Shown here one piece after another: positions 24,578-33,670 of a DNA stretch of 64,000 nucleotides. The stretch covers positions 1 to 64,000 of the forward strand of contig NZ_JAGPXX010000006.1 in assembly GCF_018070345.1 (NCBI RefSeq). Direction: 5' to 3'. The notes below the pieces were generated by a model. The model ran no database searches and was not told the origin of the DNA. It was given only the letters and a program-made list of their open reading frames with translations. The DNA is from Streptomyces sp. F63 (GTDB taxonomy: Bacteria > Actinomycetota > Actinomycetes > Streptomycetales > Streptomycetaceae). How positions within the stretch are numbered: position 1 is the stretch's first letter; each line of letters begins with the position of its first letter. The position numbers were made by a program, and so were the translations under genes.

Positions 24578-24973
24578 CTAGGTCTGCGGTGCCAGGGTGC
24601 GTAGGACGTCGAACTCGTTGCCCTCGGGGTCTGCCATGACCACCCAGTTTCGGTCTGAGCCCTGGCCCACATCCGTCTTGGTGGCGCCGAGGCCGAGCAA
24701 TCTGGTCACCTCGTCCTCGGTGCTGCCGTCGATCGGGCTGACGTCGAGGTGAAGCCGGTTCTTCGCGGTCTTGCCCTCAGGCACTTTGATGAACAGCAGG
24801 GTGGGCGGCATCTGACGGGCCCGAACATCCTCGACGGTCGGCACCCAGGAGCCGATCTCGACCTTGCCCTCGCTCCGGTCGATCACCTTGAAGTCCAGGA
24901 CCTCGCACCAGAAGGCCGCGAGCCTCTCCGGCTCGTGGCAGTCAACGGCCAACTCGGTGAACCTACTTGTCAT
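24578..24973 (-). CDS. VOC-superfamily (glyoxalase-like) protein
   Basis: A 131-residue single-chain vicinal-oxygen-chelate protein. The two beta-alpha-beta-beta-beta repeats are visible, with ELAVDCHEPERLAAFWCEVLDF at the start, RLHLDVSP in the middle and VMADPEGNEFDVL near the end. The His and Glu positions fit a metal site. Such proteins act as bleomycin-type resistance binders or small dioxygenases/isomerases. Substrate unknown. It stands alone. Confidence 0.85.
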   Translation of the reverse strand: MTSRFTELAVDCHEPERLAAFWCEVLDFKVIDRSEGKVEIGSWVPTVEDVRARQMPPTLLFIKVPEGKTAKNRLHLDVSPIDGSTEDEVTRLLGLGATKTDVGQGSDRNWVVMADPEGNEFDVLRTLAPQT

Positions 24974-25156
24974 GACTCTCCCCAGGCAGTGCGGATGGGG
25001 CTCAGAGTATTGGCCGGGCCGCCCGTCCGACAGATCCGCGATCTTCCTGGCTGACCAGGGCCGTCAGACGGACTCGACCCGGCATCAGATATGCGAGAAG
25101 CCCCTGGTGGGAACAGGTCTGCGAAGATCACGTTCCGGAACCCGGAGGCTCACGCG

Positions 25157-25530
25157 TTGACCAGTATCACTTACACCGCAACACTGGACGTCGGCAAGGG
25201 GACCGCCGAGACTCTCGCCCAACTCTTGCGCGAGCACCGCGAACGGCTCGGCACCTGCAGGGCGACCCGCGCTCTGGGCGTCTTCCAGCAGAGTGTCCTG
25301 GTGCTGCGGTGCTTCGTCGAGGGGACCCGGCTGATTCAACTCGCCCGGGACAACGGGGTTTCGGTGCCCACCGCATCCCGCTAGTTGCACGAAGGGCTGA
25401 CCGTGCTCGCCGACCACGCCCCGGATCTGTCCACCGCGCATGAACAGGCGGCAGCCGCCGGCTGCACCCATCTCAACCTGGACGGCACCGTCATCCGTAC
25501 TGACCGCGTCGCCGCCCCCGGTCCCCAAAG
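25157..25530 (+). pseudogene. IS5-like transposase fragment with nonsense codon
   Basis: The N-terminal half of an IS5-group transposase (ITYTATLDV, REHRERLGT, a helix-turn-helix, then LHEGLTVLADHAPDL and LDGTVIRTDRVA). An in-frame TAG at 25382 replaces the codon between SR and LHEG. Near 25527 a one-base shift precedes GADL, after which unrelated sequence begins. The DDE core is missing. Confidence 0.65.
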
Positions 25531-25743
25531 GGGCCGACCTCCGTGCACGATGCCGCCGAGGACGAGCCCGCACTTGTCCCGCTGAGCTGCCCCGAGCTCC
25601 TCCGGCTCCTGCGAGCCCTCGTGCTGCCGCCACCCGCCCGCGACCGCGAGCACGTCCTGCACTGGACCGCCTGGCGACGCCGTCACCAAGCCGTCGCGAC
25701 CGCCTGCCACCAGCAACGACACCACCGCCACGACCAACCGTGA
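25531..25743 (+). pseudogene. Transposase C-terminal remnant (IS701-like)
   Basis: The frame ends with SCPELLRLLRALV and HWTAWRRRHQAVATACH, a pattern typical of the C-termini of IS701-type transposases in Streptomyces. It is joined directly to the IS5-like fragment, so two elements have recombined or one inserted into the other before decay. Confidence 0.5.
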
Positions 25744-26151
25744 TGAAGAACTACAGCTGCCGTGACAGAGGGTGCGACCGGCTCTCTGACCACGATAGTT
25801 CGAACGGGTGGCAGCGGACCGAGGTCGCTGAGCTTGTCGTGCCAGACTCTCGCGGACACGCCGAGCCGATCAGCCGGTACCGGAGAACGACCGCCACGGT
25901 GCGCGGACCTGCTGGTTCCGGCCGCCGACCTGCTCATCATTGCTGTTACTGTCCGTCATCACCGGAAGTGAGACAGAGCCGAACGCCTTACGGCCCCTCA
26001 GGCGGCGCGGGATGGGAAGGTCAGCTGTTTCCACGGGCCGGTGCAGGCGGCGCCGCATCCGGTGCAGTGGGCGAGATAGAGGGCGGAGGCGTGTGTGCGG
26101 GCGCGGGCACGCCCGGTGCACGGTGCCCTCGATGACGGTGGTCAGTACGCG
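25744..26151. other. Spacer without a supported gene
   Basis: About 400 bases between transposase debris and the PucR regulator. Short open frames exist on both strands but none shows a domain or ribosome site. A cysteine-rich minus-strand stretch near 26000-26100 might be a gene relic. Confidence 0.4.
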
Positions 26152-27291
26152 TCAGCCGGCCCGAAGACCGACCGCCAGCGTCAGTTCGAGGACCCGCTGG
26201 GGCGATGCGAGGTCCGGAAACAGCTCCCGCAGCTGCGACATCCGGTACCGGACCGTCTGGGGATGGACGAACAACTCCGCCGCCACCTCCTCCCGCCGGC
26301 CCTGGTGCAGCAGCCACGCCCGCAATGTCTTCTCCAGCCGCTGTGCGGTCGCGGCAGGCAAGGTCCGCAACGGTGCGAGGGCTCGGGTGCGCAGGTCTGT
26401 GAACGCGTCCATGTCGGCACTCAGCACCAGCTCCGGCAGGTGCTCCTCGGTGTCGCGAATATCGGAGGAGAGGGACCGGGCGCGTACGGCTCGTGCGTAC
26501 GAGGCGGACGCACGAGTCCATGGCCGGGCCGGGCCGACCACGGCGGCGCGGCCGGTCAGCTGCCGCAGGAGATGTGATCGGTCGGCATCGGGGACGAGCA
26601 GCACACCGGCGGCATCCGGCAGATCGTCGAGGACGAGGGTGCCCGGGTCGAGCGCGCGGTAGGCAGGCCGGGCCTGGGCGGCGGGCAGCAGGACCGCGGT
26701 CAGCGAGACAGGAGGCTGCCACCCGGTTCGTTGAACAGAGGCCAGCAGCACGTCCGGGCTCGCGCCGGCGAGGAGGTCGCGGGCCAGATGTTCCAGGTGG
26801 CGCTCGTGGGCCCTGCCCCGGGCGGCCAGTTCGTCGGCGTGGCCCGCGGCGCTCGCGGCGGAGAGCTCGTCGATGTAGGCGAAGGTCAGTTCGGCGAACT
26901 TGGCGACCTCGGAGGCGGGCAGACCTGCGGGTACGGCACCCGCGGCCAGGCATCGCCAGGCCACGCGGGCGCCGACGCGGTAGGCGCTGAGCAGGGCGTC
27001 CATCGAACGGCCGTCGCGCACCTCGCCGCGGCCCAACTCGTAGGCTGCGTCACCGCCGTCGCCGCCTGTGGCCTTCCCGCTCGCGAGGTCCAGGTAGTGA
27101 CCCAGGGCGGTGCGGACGGCTCGGCGGATGGTGCCGCCCATGCGGCCCGAAAGGGCGTTGGCGTACGGAGGGACCTCGTCGATGATCGCCTGGACGACCT
27201 CGTCGGCGGTGGTCTTCAGCGCGGCCCGAAGTGCGGTGACCGTCGTCTCATCCAGGGCCAGTTCGCTGGCCCTCCGGATTGCATGGCTCAC
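26152..27291 (-). CDS. PucR/CdaR-type transcriptional regulator
   Basis: A 379-residue regulator starting at GTG 27291 behind AGGGA. The N-terminal ~160 residues are helical and lead into a GGDEF-like alpha/beta domain. The C-terminal HTH (~320-370) has the PucR signature: TLRAWLLHQGRREEVAAEL, then HPQTVRYRMSQLREL. It is divergent from the ferredoxin reductase/desaturase operon across 86 bases, so it probably regulates that pair, perhaps in response to fatty acids or membrane state. Confidence 0.85.
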   Translation of the reverse strand: MSHAIRRASELALDETTVTALRAALKTTADEVVQAIIDEVPPYANALSGRMGGTIRRAVRTALGHYLDLASGKATGGDGGDAAYELGRGEVRDGRSMDALLSAYRVGARVAWRCLAAGAVPAGLPASEVAKFAELTFAYIDELSAASAAGHADELAARGRAHERHLEHLARDLLAGASPDVLLASVQRTGWQPPVSLTAVLLPAAQARPAYRALDPGTLVLDDLPDAAGVLLVPDADRSHLLRQLTGRAAVVGPARPWTRASASYARAVRARSLSSDIRDTEEHLPELVLSADMDAFTDLRTRALAPLRTLPAATAQRLEKTLRAWLLHQGRREEVAAELFVHPQTVRYRMSQLRELFPDLASPQRVLELTLAVGLRAG

Positions 27292-27377
27292 GTTCTGTTC
27301 CCTGCGAACAATCTATCCGAGCAGATTTACGTCCTGCGGTCAGGACTTTACGCCTTCAGGCACAGCAAGCTGGAGCC

Positions 27378-28433
27378 ATGACGAGTACAGCCCTCCGCAG
27401 CAGGGCGTGGAAACTGCTTGAGATGGTCACGACGCCGCTGCTGCCGTCGGACTACCTCGACCTGGTCAGCCCGCTGCGTACGGGCGCTGACCTGCGCGGA
27501 CGCATCGAGGCCGTGCACCCCGAGACGCGCGACGCCGCGACTGTCGTGATCAGGCCGGGACGGGGCTGGCGCGGCCACACAGCCGGTCAGTACGTGCGGA
27601 TCGGGGTCGACGTCGACGGGGTGCGCCTGTGGCGTGGCTACTCCATCACCTCGCCGGCAAACCGCCAGGACGGCCGCATCACGATCACCGTGAAGGCGAT
27701 CCCGGACGGCAAGGTCAGCAACCACCTGGTCCGCAGGGCGAAACCGGGCACGCTGATCCAGCTCGACCAGGCGACCGGTGACTTCGTGCTGCCGCAGGCC
27801 AAGCCCGCCAAGGTGCTCTACCTGACGGCCGGCAGCGGCATCACGCCCGTGATGGGCATGCTGCGCGACACCGAGCTCGACGACGTCGTCATGGTCCACT
27901 GCGCACCACAGCCGCAAGACGTGATCTTCCGCAACGAACTGCACGGCCTGGTCGCGGACAAGAAGTTGCGGCTCACCGAGGTGCACACCGACACAGACGG
28001 CATGCTCGACATCGCCCGTCTCGACGAACTCGTGCCCGACTGGACCGAGCGCGAGACCTGGGCCTGCGGGCCCGCGGGCCTGCTCGACGCCGCCGAAGAA
28101 CACTGGACCGAACACGGCGTCCAAGAGCGCCTGCACACCGAACGCTTCCGCCCCGGCATCGTCGTCGCCGGCGACGGCGGCGAGGTCACGTTCAGCGCCA
28201 CCGGCAAGACCGTCGACGCGGACGGTGCCACGCCGTTGCTGGACATCGGCGAGGAGGCCGGCGTACTCATGCCCTCCGGGTGCCGCATGGGCATCTGCTT
28301 CGGCTGCGTCACGCCGCTCAAGGCGGGCGCCATCCGCGACCTGCGCACCGGCGAGATCACCGAGGCCGGGCCGGGCGTCCTCATCCAGACCTGCGTGTCC
28401 GCTGCGGCGGGCCCCTGCGACATCGAACGGTAG
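27378..28433 (+). CDS. Ferredoxin reductase with C-terminal 2Fe-2S domain (desaturase electron donor)
   Basis: A 351-residue protein. Residues ~35-135 are the FAD domain (RGYSITS-type motif: WRGYSITSPA) and ~140-245 the NAD(P)H domain (YLTAGSGITPVMGML). The C-terminal 2Fe-2S ferredoxin domain has the Cys cluster CRMGICFGC plus a final Cys in LIQTCVSAA. It resembles the mycobacterial Rv3230c-type reductase that feeds electrons to DesA3. The desaturase gene follows after 7 bases, so the two form an operon. Confidence 0.9.
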   Translation: MTSTALRSRAWKLLEMVTTPLLPSDYLDLVSPLRTGADLRGRIEAVHPETRDAATVVIRPGRGWRGHTAGQYVRIGVDVDGVRLWRGYSITSPANRQDGRITITVKAIPDGKVSNHLVRRAKPGTLIQLDQATGDFVLPQAKPAKVLYLTAGSGITPVMGMLRDTELDDVVMVHCAPQPQDVIFRNELHGLVADKKLRLTEVHTDTDGMLDIARLDELVPDWTERETWACGPAGLLDAAEEHWTEHGVQERLHTERFRPGIVVAGDGGEVTFSATGKTVDADGATPLLDIGEEAGVLMPSGCRMGICFGCVTPLKAGAIRDLRTGEITEAGPGVLIQTCVSAAAGPCDIER

Positions 28434-28440
28434 GAGCACC

Positions 28441-29559
28441 TTGACCGCCATCGACCCCACCGCCCACCTGACCGCGGAGCAGATCGAGGAGTTGGGCCGC
28501 GAGCTGGATGCGATCCGCGACGAGGTGATCGCCGACCGCGGCGAAAAGGACGCCGCCTACATCCGTAAGGTCATCTCGGTGCAGCGCAAGCTCGAGCTGG
28601 CCAGCAGGGGCGTGCTCCTGTTCTCGATCTTCCCGCCCGCGTGGCTGCTCGGCACCGCCGGGCTGTCCGTGGCGAAGATCATGGACAACATGGAGATCGG
28701 CCACAACGTCCTGCACGGCCAGTGGGACTGGATGCGCGACCCGAAGATTCACTCCACCACCTGGGAGTGGGATCACGTCTCGCCGTCCGATCAGTGGAAG
28801 CACTCGCACAACGAGCTGCACCACACGTACACCAACGTGATCGGCAAGGACAACGACCTCGGCTACGGCATCATGCGCGTCGACGAGGACCAGAAGTGGC
28901 ACCCGTTCCACCTCGGCCAGCCGCTGTGGAACTTCATCAACGCCTGCTTCTTCGAGTACGGCATCGCGGCGTACGACCTGGAGCTCGGCAAGAACCTGCA
29001 CAAGCGCCGCCGCAAGAACCCGGAGTTCCGCGCACGGGCCAAGGCCGTGGGCCGCAAGATCCGCAAGCAGGTGCTCAAGGACTACGTGATCCACCCGCTG
29101 CTGTCGGGCCCGTCGTTCCTCACCACGCTCGCCGCCACGTTCACCGCGAACGTGGTCCGCAACATCTGGTCCCACTCGGTGATCATGTGCGGGCACTTCC
29201 CCGAGGGCGTACAGGTCTTCGAACGCCGATCGATCAAGGGCGAGACGCGCGGCCAGTGGTACCTGCGCCAGATGATGGGCTCGGCGAACATCAGCGGCAG
29301 CAAGGCCATGCACTTCATGACCGGCAACCTGTCGCACCAGATCGAGCACCACCTGTTCCCGGACCTGCCGAGCAACCGGTACGCCGAGGTCGCGGTGAAG
29401 GTGCGCGCGCTGTTCCAGAAGTACGAGCTGGAATACGTCACCGGCCCGCTGCCCAAGCAGGTGTTCTCCGCATGGCACAAGGTCTTCCGGCTCTCGCTGC
29501 CGAACAAGAAGCCCAAGATCAAAACACCGGACCGTGAGCAGGAGCTCCTCGCCGCCTGA
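28441..29559 (+). CDS. Membrane fatty acid (acyl-CoA) desaturase
   Basis: A 372-residue desaturase starting at TTG 28441 behind AGGAG. Three His boxes that bind the di-iron centre are present: HNVLH at ~91, HSHNELHH at ~122 and HQIEHH at ~300. Two hydrophobic regions (~55-80 and ~220-245) anchor it in the membrane. With the upstream reductase it forms a pair like Rv3230c-DesA3, inserting a double bond in long acyl-CoA chains. The PucR gene upstream is its probable regulator. Confidence 0.9.
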   Translation: MTAIDPTAHLTAEQIEELGRELDAIRDEVIADRGEKDAAYIRKVISVQRKLELASRGVLLFSIFPPAWLLGTAGLSVAKIMDNMEIGHNVLHGQWDWMRDPKIHSTTWEWDHVSPSDQWKHSHNELHHTYTNVIGKDNDLGYGIMRVDEDQKWHPFHLGQPLWNFINACFFEYGIAAYDLELGKNLHKRRRKNPEFRARAKAVGRKIRKQVLKDYVIHPLLSGPSFLTTLAATFTANVVRNIWSHSVIMCGHFPEGVQVFERRSIKGETRGQWYLRQMMGSANISGSKAMHFMTGNLSHQIEHHLFPDLPSNRYAEVAVKVRALFQKYELEYVTGPLPKQVFSAWHKVFRLSLPNKKPKIKTPDREQELLAA

Positions 29560-29746
29560 TTCCCGGTATCGGTTCGGATCTCCCGGCCGTACCGGGGTCA
29601 CCGCCGGGTTCAGGGAGACCACCAGCTCGGCGTCGACCAGCTCCACCGGCTCCAGAGCGGTCCCGTACTCCTTCTCGGCGGTAGTGTCAGCCATCGGTAC
29701 GGCCGGGCCCAGCCGGTTGCCGGCGCCGCCGTCCCTGGCACGAGCG

Positions 29747-30136
29747 ATGCCGGTAATCGAGCTTCCCGCCCCTGGTGGCCGCGTTGCGTCGCAACCCGCG
29801 GGAAATCGTCCCCGGATCGCGGCCGACTTGCTGAGCGATTTCACGAACGCCCTTGCCTTGGGCGTTGAGGAGCGCGATCTCCTCTCGCTCAGAGAACGAC
29901 AGGTACCTGCCCGAACGCGGCTTCGGATCGAACGGTCGCATGCCGCCACACTGCCGAAACCAGCGCGTGGCCACCGCTGGCGCCACGCCGATGACCCCGG
30001 CCGCTTCCTCCGCGAGAAGACCCTTGGCGATCTCATCCCAGAACGCCGCCTCGATATGACGCTGGTACTTCGGATGCCCCGGAGACCTCAACTTCGGCCG
30101 CACCGCCCGATCGGCTGCCTGCTGACGACGAACCAT
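29747..30136 (-). pseudogene. IS30-family transposase, N-terminal fragment
   Basis: From ATG 30136 about 130 residues carry the IS30 pattern: a first helix-turn-helix (AEEAAGVIGVAPAVATRWF), the MRPFDPKPRSGRYLSF link and the second helix-turn-helix (REIAQQVGRDPGTISRGLRRN). It ends with GGKLDYR, after which the catalytic domain is missing. Confidence 0.75.
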
Positions 30137-30418
30137 CCCACACCTCGCTGATCACGAGGTGTTGCGACGACCGATTGAATCCGCCCTGACTTCCCGCATC
30201 CGCATGATGTATCAACTCGCCTGGCCGGACCGGGCTTCCGGTGCGGTCGCGCTGCCAAAGAGCCGCGCGCCCCCGCTGTGCACGTAAATGTAACTCCGCG
30301 TTTCGCTGCGACGGTTGTGTACCCATCGGCCGAGACGGGATGCTCCCTGCGCCTGTCTCACACGTGAGCAGGAGTAGCAGGAGCTCAGCAACACACAACA
30401 CCGAAAGGGTCGTTGTCG

Positions 30419-32116
30419 ATGAGAGTCAGTCTCCGCGCACTCATATGTGCGCTGGTCGCCGCCGTGGCGCTGGCGTCCGTCACTGCCGTTCCGGCGGTGG
30501 GCGCAGCCACCACCCCCATCCCGTCCCAGGGATCACCGACGCAGCTCGACGTGGGCAACTGGAACGTCGAGTGGTTCGGCGCGCCGGACTTCGGCCCGAC
30601 CAACGAGGCGCTGCAGCAGGAGAACGTCCGCGATGTCATGTCGGGGGCCGACATGGACGTGTGGGGCCTGTCCGAAGTCGTCAGCACCTCGGCGTTCGAC
30701 ACGCTCGTCGCCGGCATGCCCGGCTACACCGGCGTCGTGGCGAACGACCCGGTCGTGACGAACGGCGCGCAGTACTACTCCGACTTCGGCAACACCGAGC
30801 AGAAGGTCGCGCTCGTATGGCGCACCAGCATGGCCACGCTGGTGAGCGCGAAGGTCATCCTGACGGACCAGAACAGCAACTTCGCAGGCCGCCCGCCGGT
30901 GGAGTTCACGCTGCGGGGAACCTTCGACGGCGTGAGCCGGGACCTCGTCTTCATCGTCCTGCACGCGAAGGCCGGGGCCACCACGGATGCGTGGAACCGT
31001 CGCAACCCCGCGTCGCAGGCTCTCAAATCCTATCTCGACACCACGTACCCGACGCAGAACGTTTTCGTCGTCGGCGACTGGAACGACGACGTCGACACGT
31101 CGATCGTGTCCGGGAAGGCGTCGCCCTACGCCAACTTCGTGAACGACACGGCCCGCTACGGCTTCCCGACGCGTGCACTGTCGCTGGCCGGGGTGTCGTC
31201 GACGGCCGGCTACCCGGACTTCATCGACCACCAGCTCAACACCGACGAGGTCCAGGCGAAGTACGTCCCGGGCTCGGCGACCGCTTTCCAGCCCCAGGCG
31301 TACGTTCCCAACTACGTCACCACGACCAGCGATCACTACCCGGTCCTGGCCCGCTACAACTTCGTCACCGGCGGCACAGGCGGGGCGAACGAGCCGCCCA
31401 CCGCGTCGTTCACGCACTCCTGTACCGATCTCGCGTGCACCTTCACGGACGGCAGCACCGACGCCGACGGCACGATCGTGAGTCGCAGCTGGGACTTCGG
31501 CAACGGACAGAAGTCGAGCGCGACCAACCCGAGCGTCACCTACGCGTCGGCGGGCACCTACCCGGTGTCGCTGGCCGTGACGGACAACGGCGGCGCCACG
31601 CACACCATGACCAAGAACGTCACCGTCACGGCGGGCGGCGGAGGGGGCCCGGCCAACGTCATCATCAATGAAGTGCTGGCCAACGAGCCGGGCGGCAACA
31701 CCGCGGGCGAGGGCGTCGAGATCGTGAACACCGGCGGCACGGCGATCGACATCGGGGGCTGGACCATCCGCGACGGGGCGGCAGTACGCCACACCTTCGC
31801 GTCCGGGACGACGGTGCAGCCCGGCAAGGCGATCACCGTGTTCGGTGGTGCCTCCGCCATCCCTGGCGGCATCGTGGCGGTGGCTGCGAGCACCGGTGGC
31901 CTCAACCTGTCCAACAGCGGTGATCAGGTAATCCTCAAGGATCCGGCCGGTGCGACGGTCCAGTCGATGAGCTACTCCTCGAGCCTGTCGAACACCGACG
32001 GCACGTCGGCCAACCGCAGTCCCGACCTCTCCGCATCCGGAGCCTGGGTCAAGCACAACACGATCAGTTCGCTGGCGCAGTCGCTGGGCCGGCGCGCCAA
32101 CGGAACGGAGTTCTGA
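30419..32116 (+). CDS. Secreted endonuclease/exonuclease/phosphatase with PKD and lamin-tail domains
   Basis: A 565-residue protein. ATG 30419 follows AAAGG. Residues 1-30 are a Sec signal peptide (MRVSLRALICALVAAVALAS...VGA). Residues ~40-320 are an EEP nuclease domain with NWNVEWFG, a VGDWNDD metal-binding segment and the TSDHYPV catalytic His. A PKD domain (~330-410; SWDFGNGQ, then TYASAGTYPV) and a lamin-tail domain (~420-565; INEVLANEPG, then IVNTGGTAIDIGGW) follow. It is probably an extracellular DNase or phosphodiesterase for phosphate or nucleotide scavenging. Confidence 0.88.
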   Translation: MRVSLRALICALVAAVALASVTAVPAVGAATTPIPSQGSPTQLDVGNWNVEWFGAPDFGPTNEALQQENVRDVMSGADMDVWGLSEVVSTSAFDTLVAGMPGYTGVVANDPVVTNGAQYYSDFGNTEQKVALVWRTSMATLVSAKVILTDQNSNFAGRPPVEFTLRGTFDGVSRDLVFIVLHAKAGATTDAWNRRNPASQALKSYLDTTYPTQNVFVVGDWNDDVDTSIVSGKASPYANFVNDTARYGFPTRALSLAGVSSTAGYPDFIDHQLNTDEVQAKYVPGSATAFQPQAYVPNYVTTTSDHYPVLARYNFVTGGTGGANEPPTASFTHSCTDLACTFTDGSTDADGTIVSRSWDFGNGQKSSATNPSVTYASAGTYPVSLAVTDNGGATHTMTKNVTVTAGGGGGPANVIINEVLANEPGGNTAGEGVEIVNTGGTAIDIGGWTIRDGAAVRHTFASGTTVQPGKAITVFGGASAIPGGIVAVAASTGGLNLSNSGDQVILKDPAGATVQSMSYSSSLSNTDGTSANRSPDLSASGAWVKHNTISSLAQSLGRRANGTEF

Positions 32117-32138
32117 GGCAGGCAGGCATCGGCGAACA

Positions 32139-32169
32139 CCGGGGATCGCGGCGCCGCCGCGATCCCCGG
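32139..32169 (+). terminator. Hairpin terminator after the secreted nuclease
   Basis: A 15-base inverted repeat with a one-base centre (stem about 13 bp in practice) begins 23 bases after the stop codon. Strong GC hairpins without T-runs are normal terminators in Streptomyces. Confidence 0.65.
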
Positions 32170-32268
32170 CTGCGTCGCAGCCGCGCAGGGGAGTGCTCCA
32201 TGAGCACGGTGCATTCCTTCCGGGGCCGAAGCCCCTGATCTCTGATGTCCGTCAAAGCGAATCAAGCC

Positions 32269-32569
32269 CACCCCAGTGCCCGTCGGTCCGAAGACCGCGC
32301 CGAGCAGCCCACGGGTTCCCGTCTCGCACAGGGCCGTCAGCCGCAGTGCCGGGTAGCCTGCCAGGCCCCAGTGATGTTGGATCTTGCCGAGGAGAGCGCG
32401 GATGCGTGGCTGGTCGGGGGCCTTGAGTGACCCGCAGCCGTCGAAGGCCACGGTCCGCCGGCGCCGGTAGCACACACCGGGCGTCGAAGGCTGAGCCAGT
32501 GGCCCGGCCAGTACTTCGAACAGTGCCTTGCCCGCCCGCGGCTTGACTACGCGGCATTGCCTCCAGGGC
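32269..32569 (-). pseudogene. IS4-family transposase fragment
   Basis: The minus strand encodes VVKPRAGKALFEVLAGPLAQ, then TVAFDGCGSLKAPD, which has the first catalytic Asp, and GYPALRLTALCETGTRGLLGAVFG. These are typical of IS4-group transposases in Streptomyces. The rest of the catalytic domain is missing. It lies just outside the biosynthetic cluster, marking its left edge. Confidence 0.7.
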
Positions 32570-32689
32570 CGAGTAGTTGACCGCTGTCCGGGAGGCGGTG
32601 GCCGCGGTCGCCGGCGCACCGGGAGCAAGCCGGAGGGAACCGGCGGGCGGTTCGCGGCCGGGGGCGGCAGGCATCGACCCGTTGTCCGT

Positions 32690-33661
32690 CTACGGCGTCC
32701 GGTCCGGCAGTGGCTGCGATCCGTACGACCGCGAAAGCCACTCGTCGTTGTAGATCGTCTCAAGGTAGTTCGTTCCGAGGTCCGGCGATATGGCGACCGC
32801 TGTGGCATCGTGGCCCACGCCGTTCGCCGTCATCCAGGCGAGCGCACCGCTGACCACGGTTCCGGTCGAGCCGCCGAAGAGGAAGCCACGGCTCACGAGC
32901 CTGCGGCACATCCTGACCGTGTCGGTCTCGGAGACGTGGACGACGTCGTCCACGTACGACATGTCCAGGATGCCCGGCCGCACACTGGTGCCGAGACCGG
33001 GGATCAGGCGCCGGTCCGGAGGTTCACCGAACGTCACGGAACCGACGGAGTCGACGGCCACGATGGTGACCGACGGCTGGTTTTCCCGGAAGTAGTTGGC
33101 GCACCCCATCAGGGTTCCGGTCGTCCCCGCTCCTACGAACAACACGTCGAGCAGGGGAAACGCCTTGGCGATCTCGGCTCCCGTGGTCCTGTAGTGGCCC
33201 ATCCAGTTGCCCTCGTTGGCATATTGGTTGAGCCACAGGTAGTCGCGGTTCGCCGCGCACAACTGTCGCACGTACGACAACCGGGCTGCGAGGAACCCGT
33301 TCTCCTGGTCCGGCTCGGTGACGACACGCACCTCGCTGCCGAGCGCTTCCATCAACCGCCGGGCAGTGGGCGTGCAGCGCACGTCGGTCACGCAGATGAA
33401 CCGGTAGCCGCGACTTGCCGCCACGATGCTCAGCGCGACACCCATGTTGCCCGAGGAGGACTCGATCAGCGTCGCACCCGGGTGGAGCAGCCCGGCACGC
33501 TCCTTGGCCTCCACCATCTCGGTGGCAGCCTTGAGCTTGATCGAGCCGGCGAAGTTGAAGCCTTCGCACTTCAGGAAGAGCCGGCGCCCCACGCTCGGCC
33601 GGAGATCCACGTAAAGATCTTCGACATTGAAATCCATGGGGTTCGAGATGATAGCCGTCAC
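32690..33661 (-). CDS. sbnA: SbnA-like PLP enzyme of 2,3-diaminopropionate biosynthesis
   Basis: A ~323-residue fold-type II PLP enzyme related to cysteine synthase. The PLP-binding Lys is in GSIKLKAA, the substrate loop ESSSGNMGVALS follows, and the phosphate-binding GAGTTGTLMG loop lies near 190. In the Sbn pathway this enzyme joins O-phosphoserine and glutamate to N-(2-amino-2-carboxyethyl)glutamate, which SbnB then cleaves to L-2,3-diaminopropionate. An sbnB homologue is nearby on the same strand, which supports the call over ordinary cysteine synthase. The start is uncertain: GTG 33661, TTG 33670 and ATG 33637 are all possible, none with a strong ribosome site. Confidence 0.85.
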   Translation of the reverse strand: MTAIISNPMDFNVEDLYVDLRPSVGRRLFLKCEGFNFAGSIKLKAATEMVEAKERAGLLHPGATLIESSSGNMGVALSIVAASRGYRFICVTDVRCTPTARRLMEALGSEVRVVTEPDQENGFLAARLSYVRQLCAANRDYLWLNQYANEGNWMGHYRTTGAEIAKAFPLLDVLFVGAGTTGTLMGCANYFRENQPSVTIVAVDSVGSVTFGEPPDRRLIPGLGTSVRPGILDMSYVDDVVHVSETDTVRMCRRLVSRGFLFGGSTGTVVSGALAWMTANGVGHDATAVAISPDLGTNYLETIYNDEWLSRSYGSQPLPDRTP

Positions 33662-33670
33662 GTAACGCAA

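Noticed and set aside
29560..29693. Short minus-strand frame beginning MADTTAEKEYG, considered as a peptide precursor or small gene
   Set aside because: Only the first ~35 codons look protein-like before the frame runs antisense into the desaturase gene. No core-peptide features or modifying enzymes nearby, so it is at most a fragment.
32690..33661. Housekeeping cysteine synthase
   Set aside because: The fold is shared, but an SbnB homologue and NRPS genes lie alongside, so the diaminopropionate branch is the better reading.
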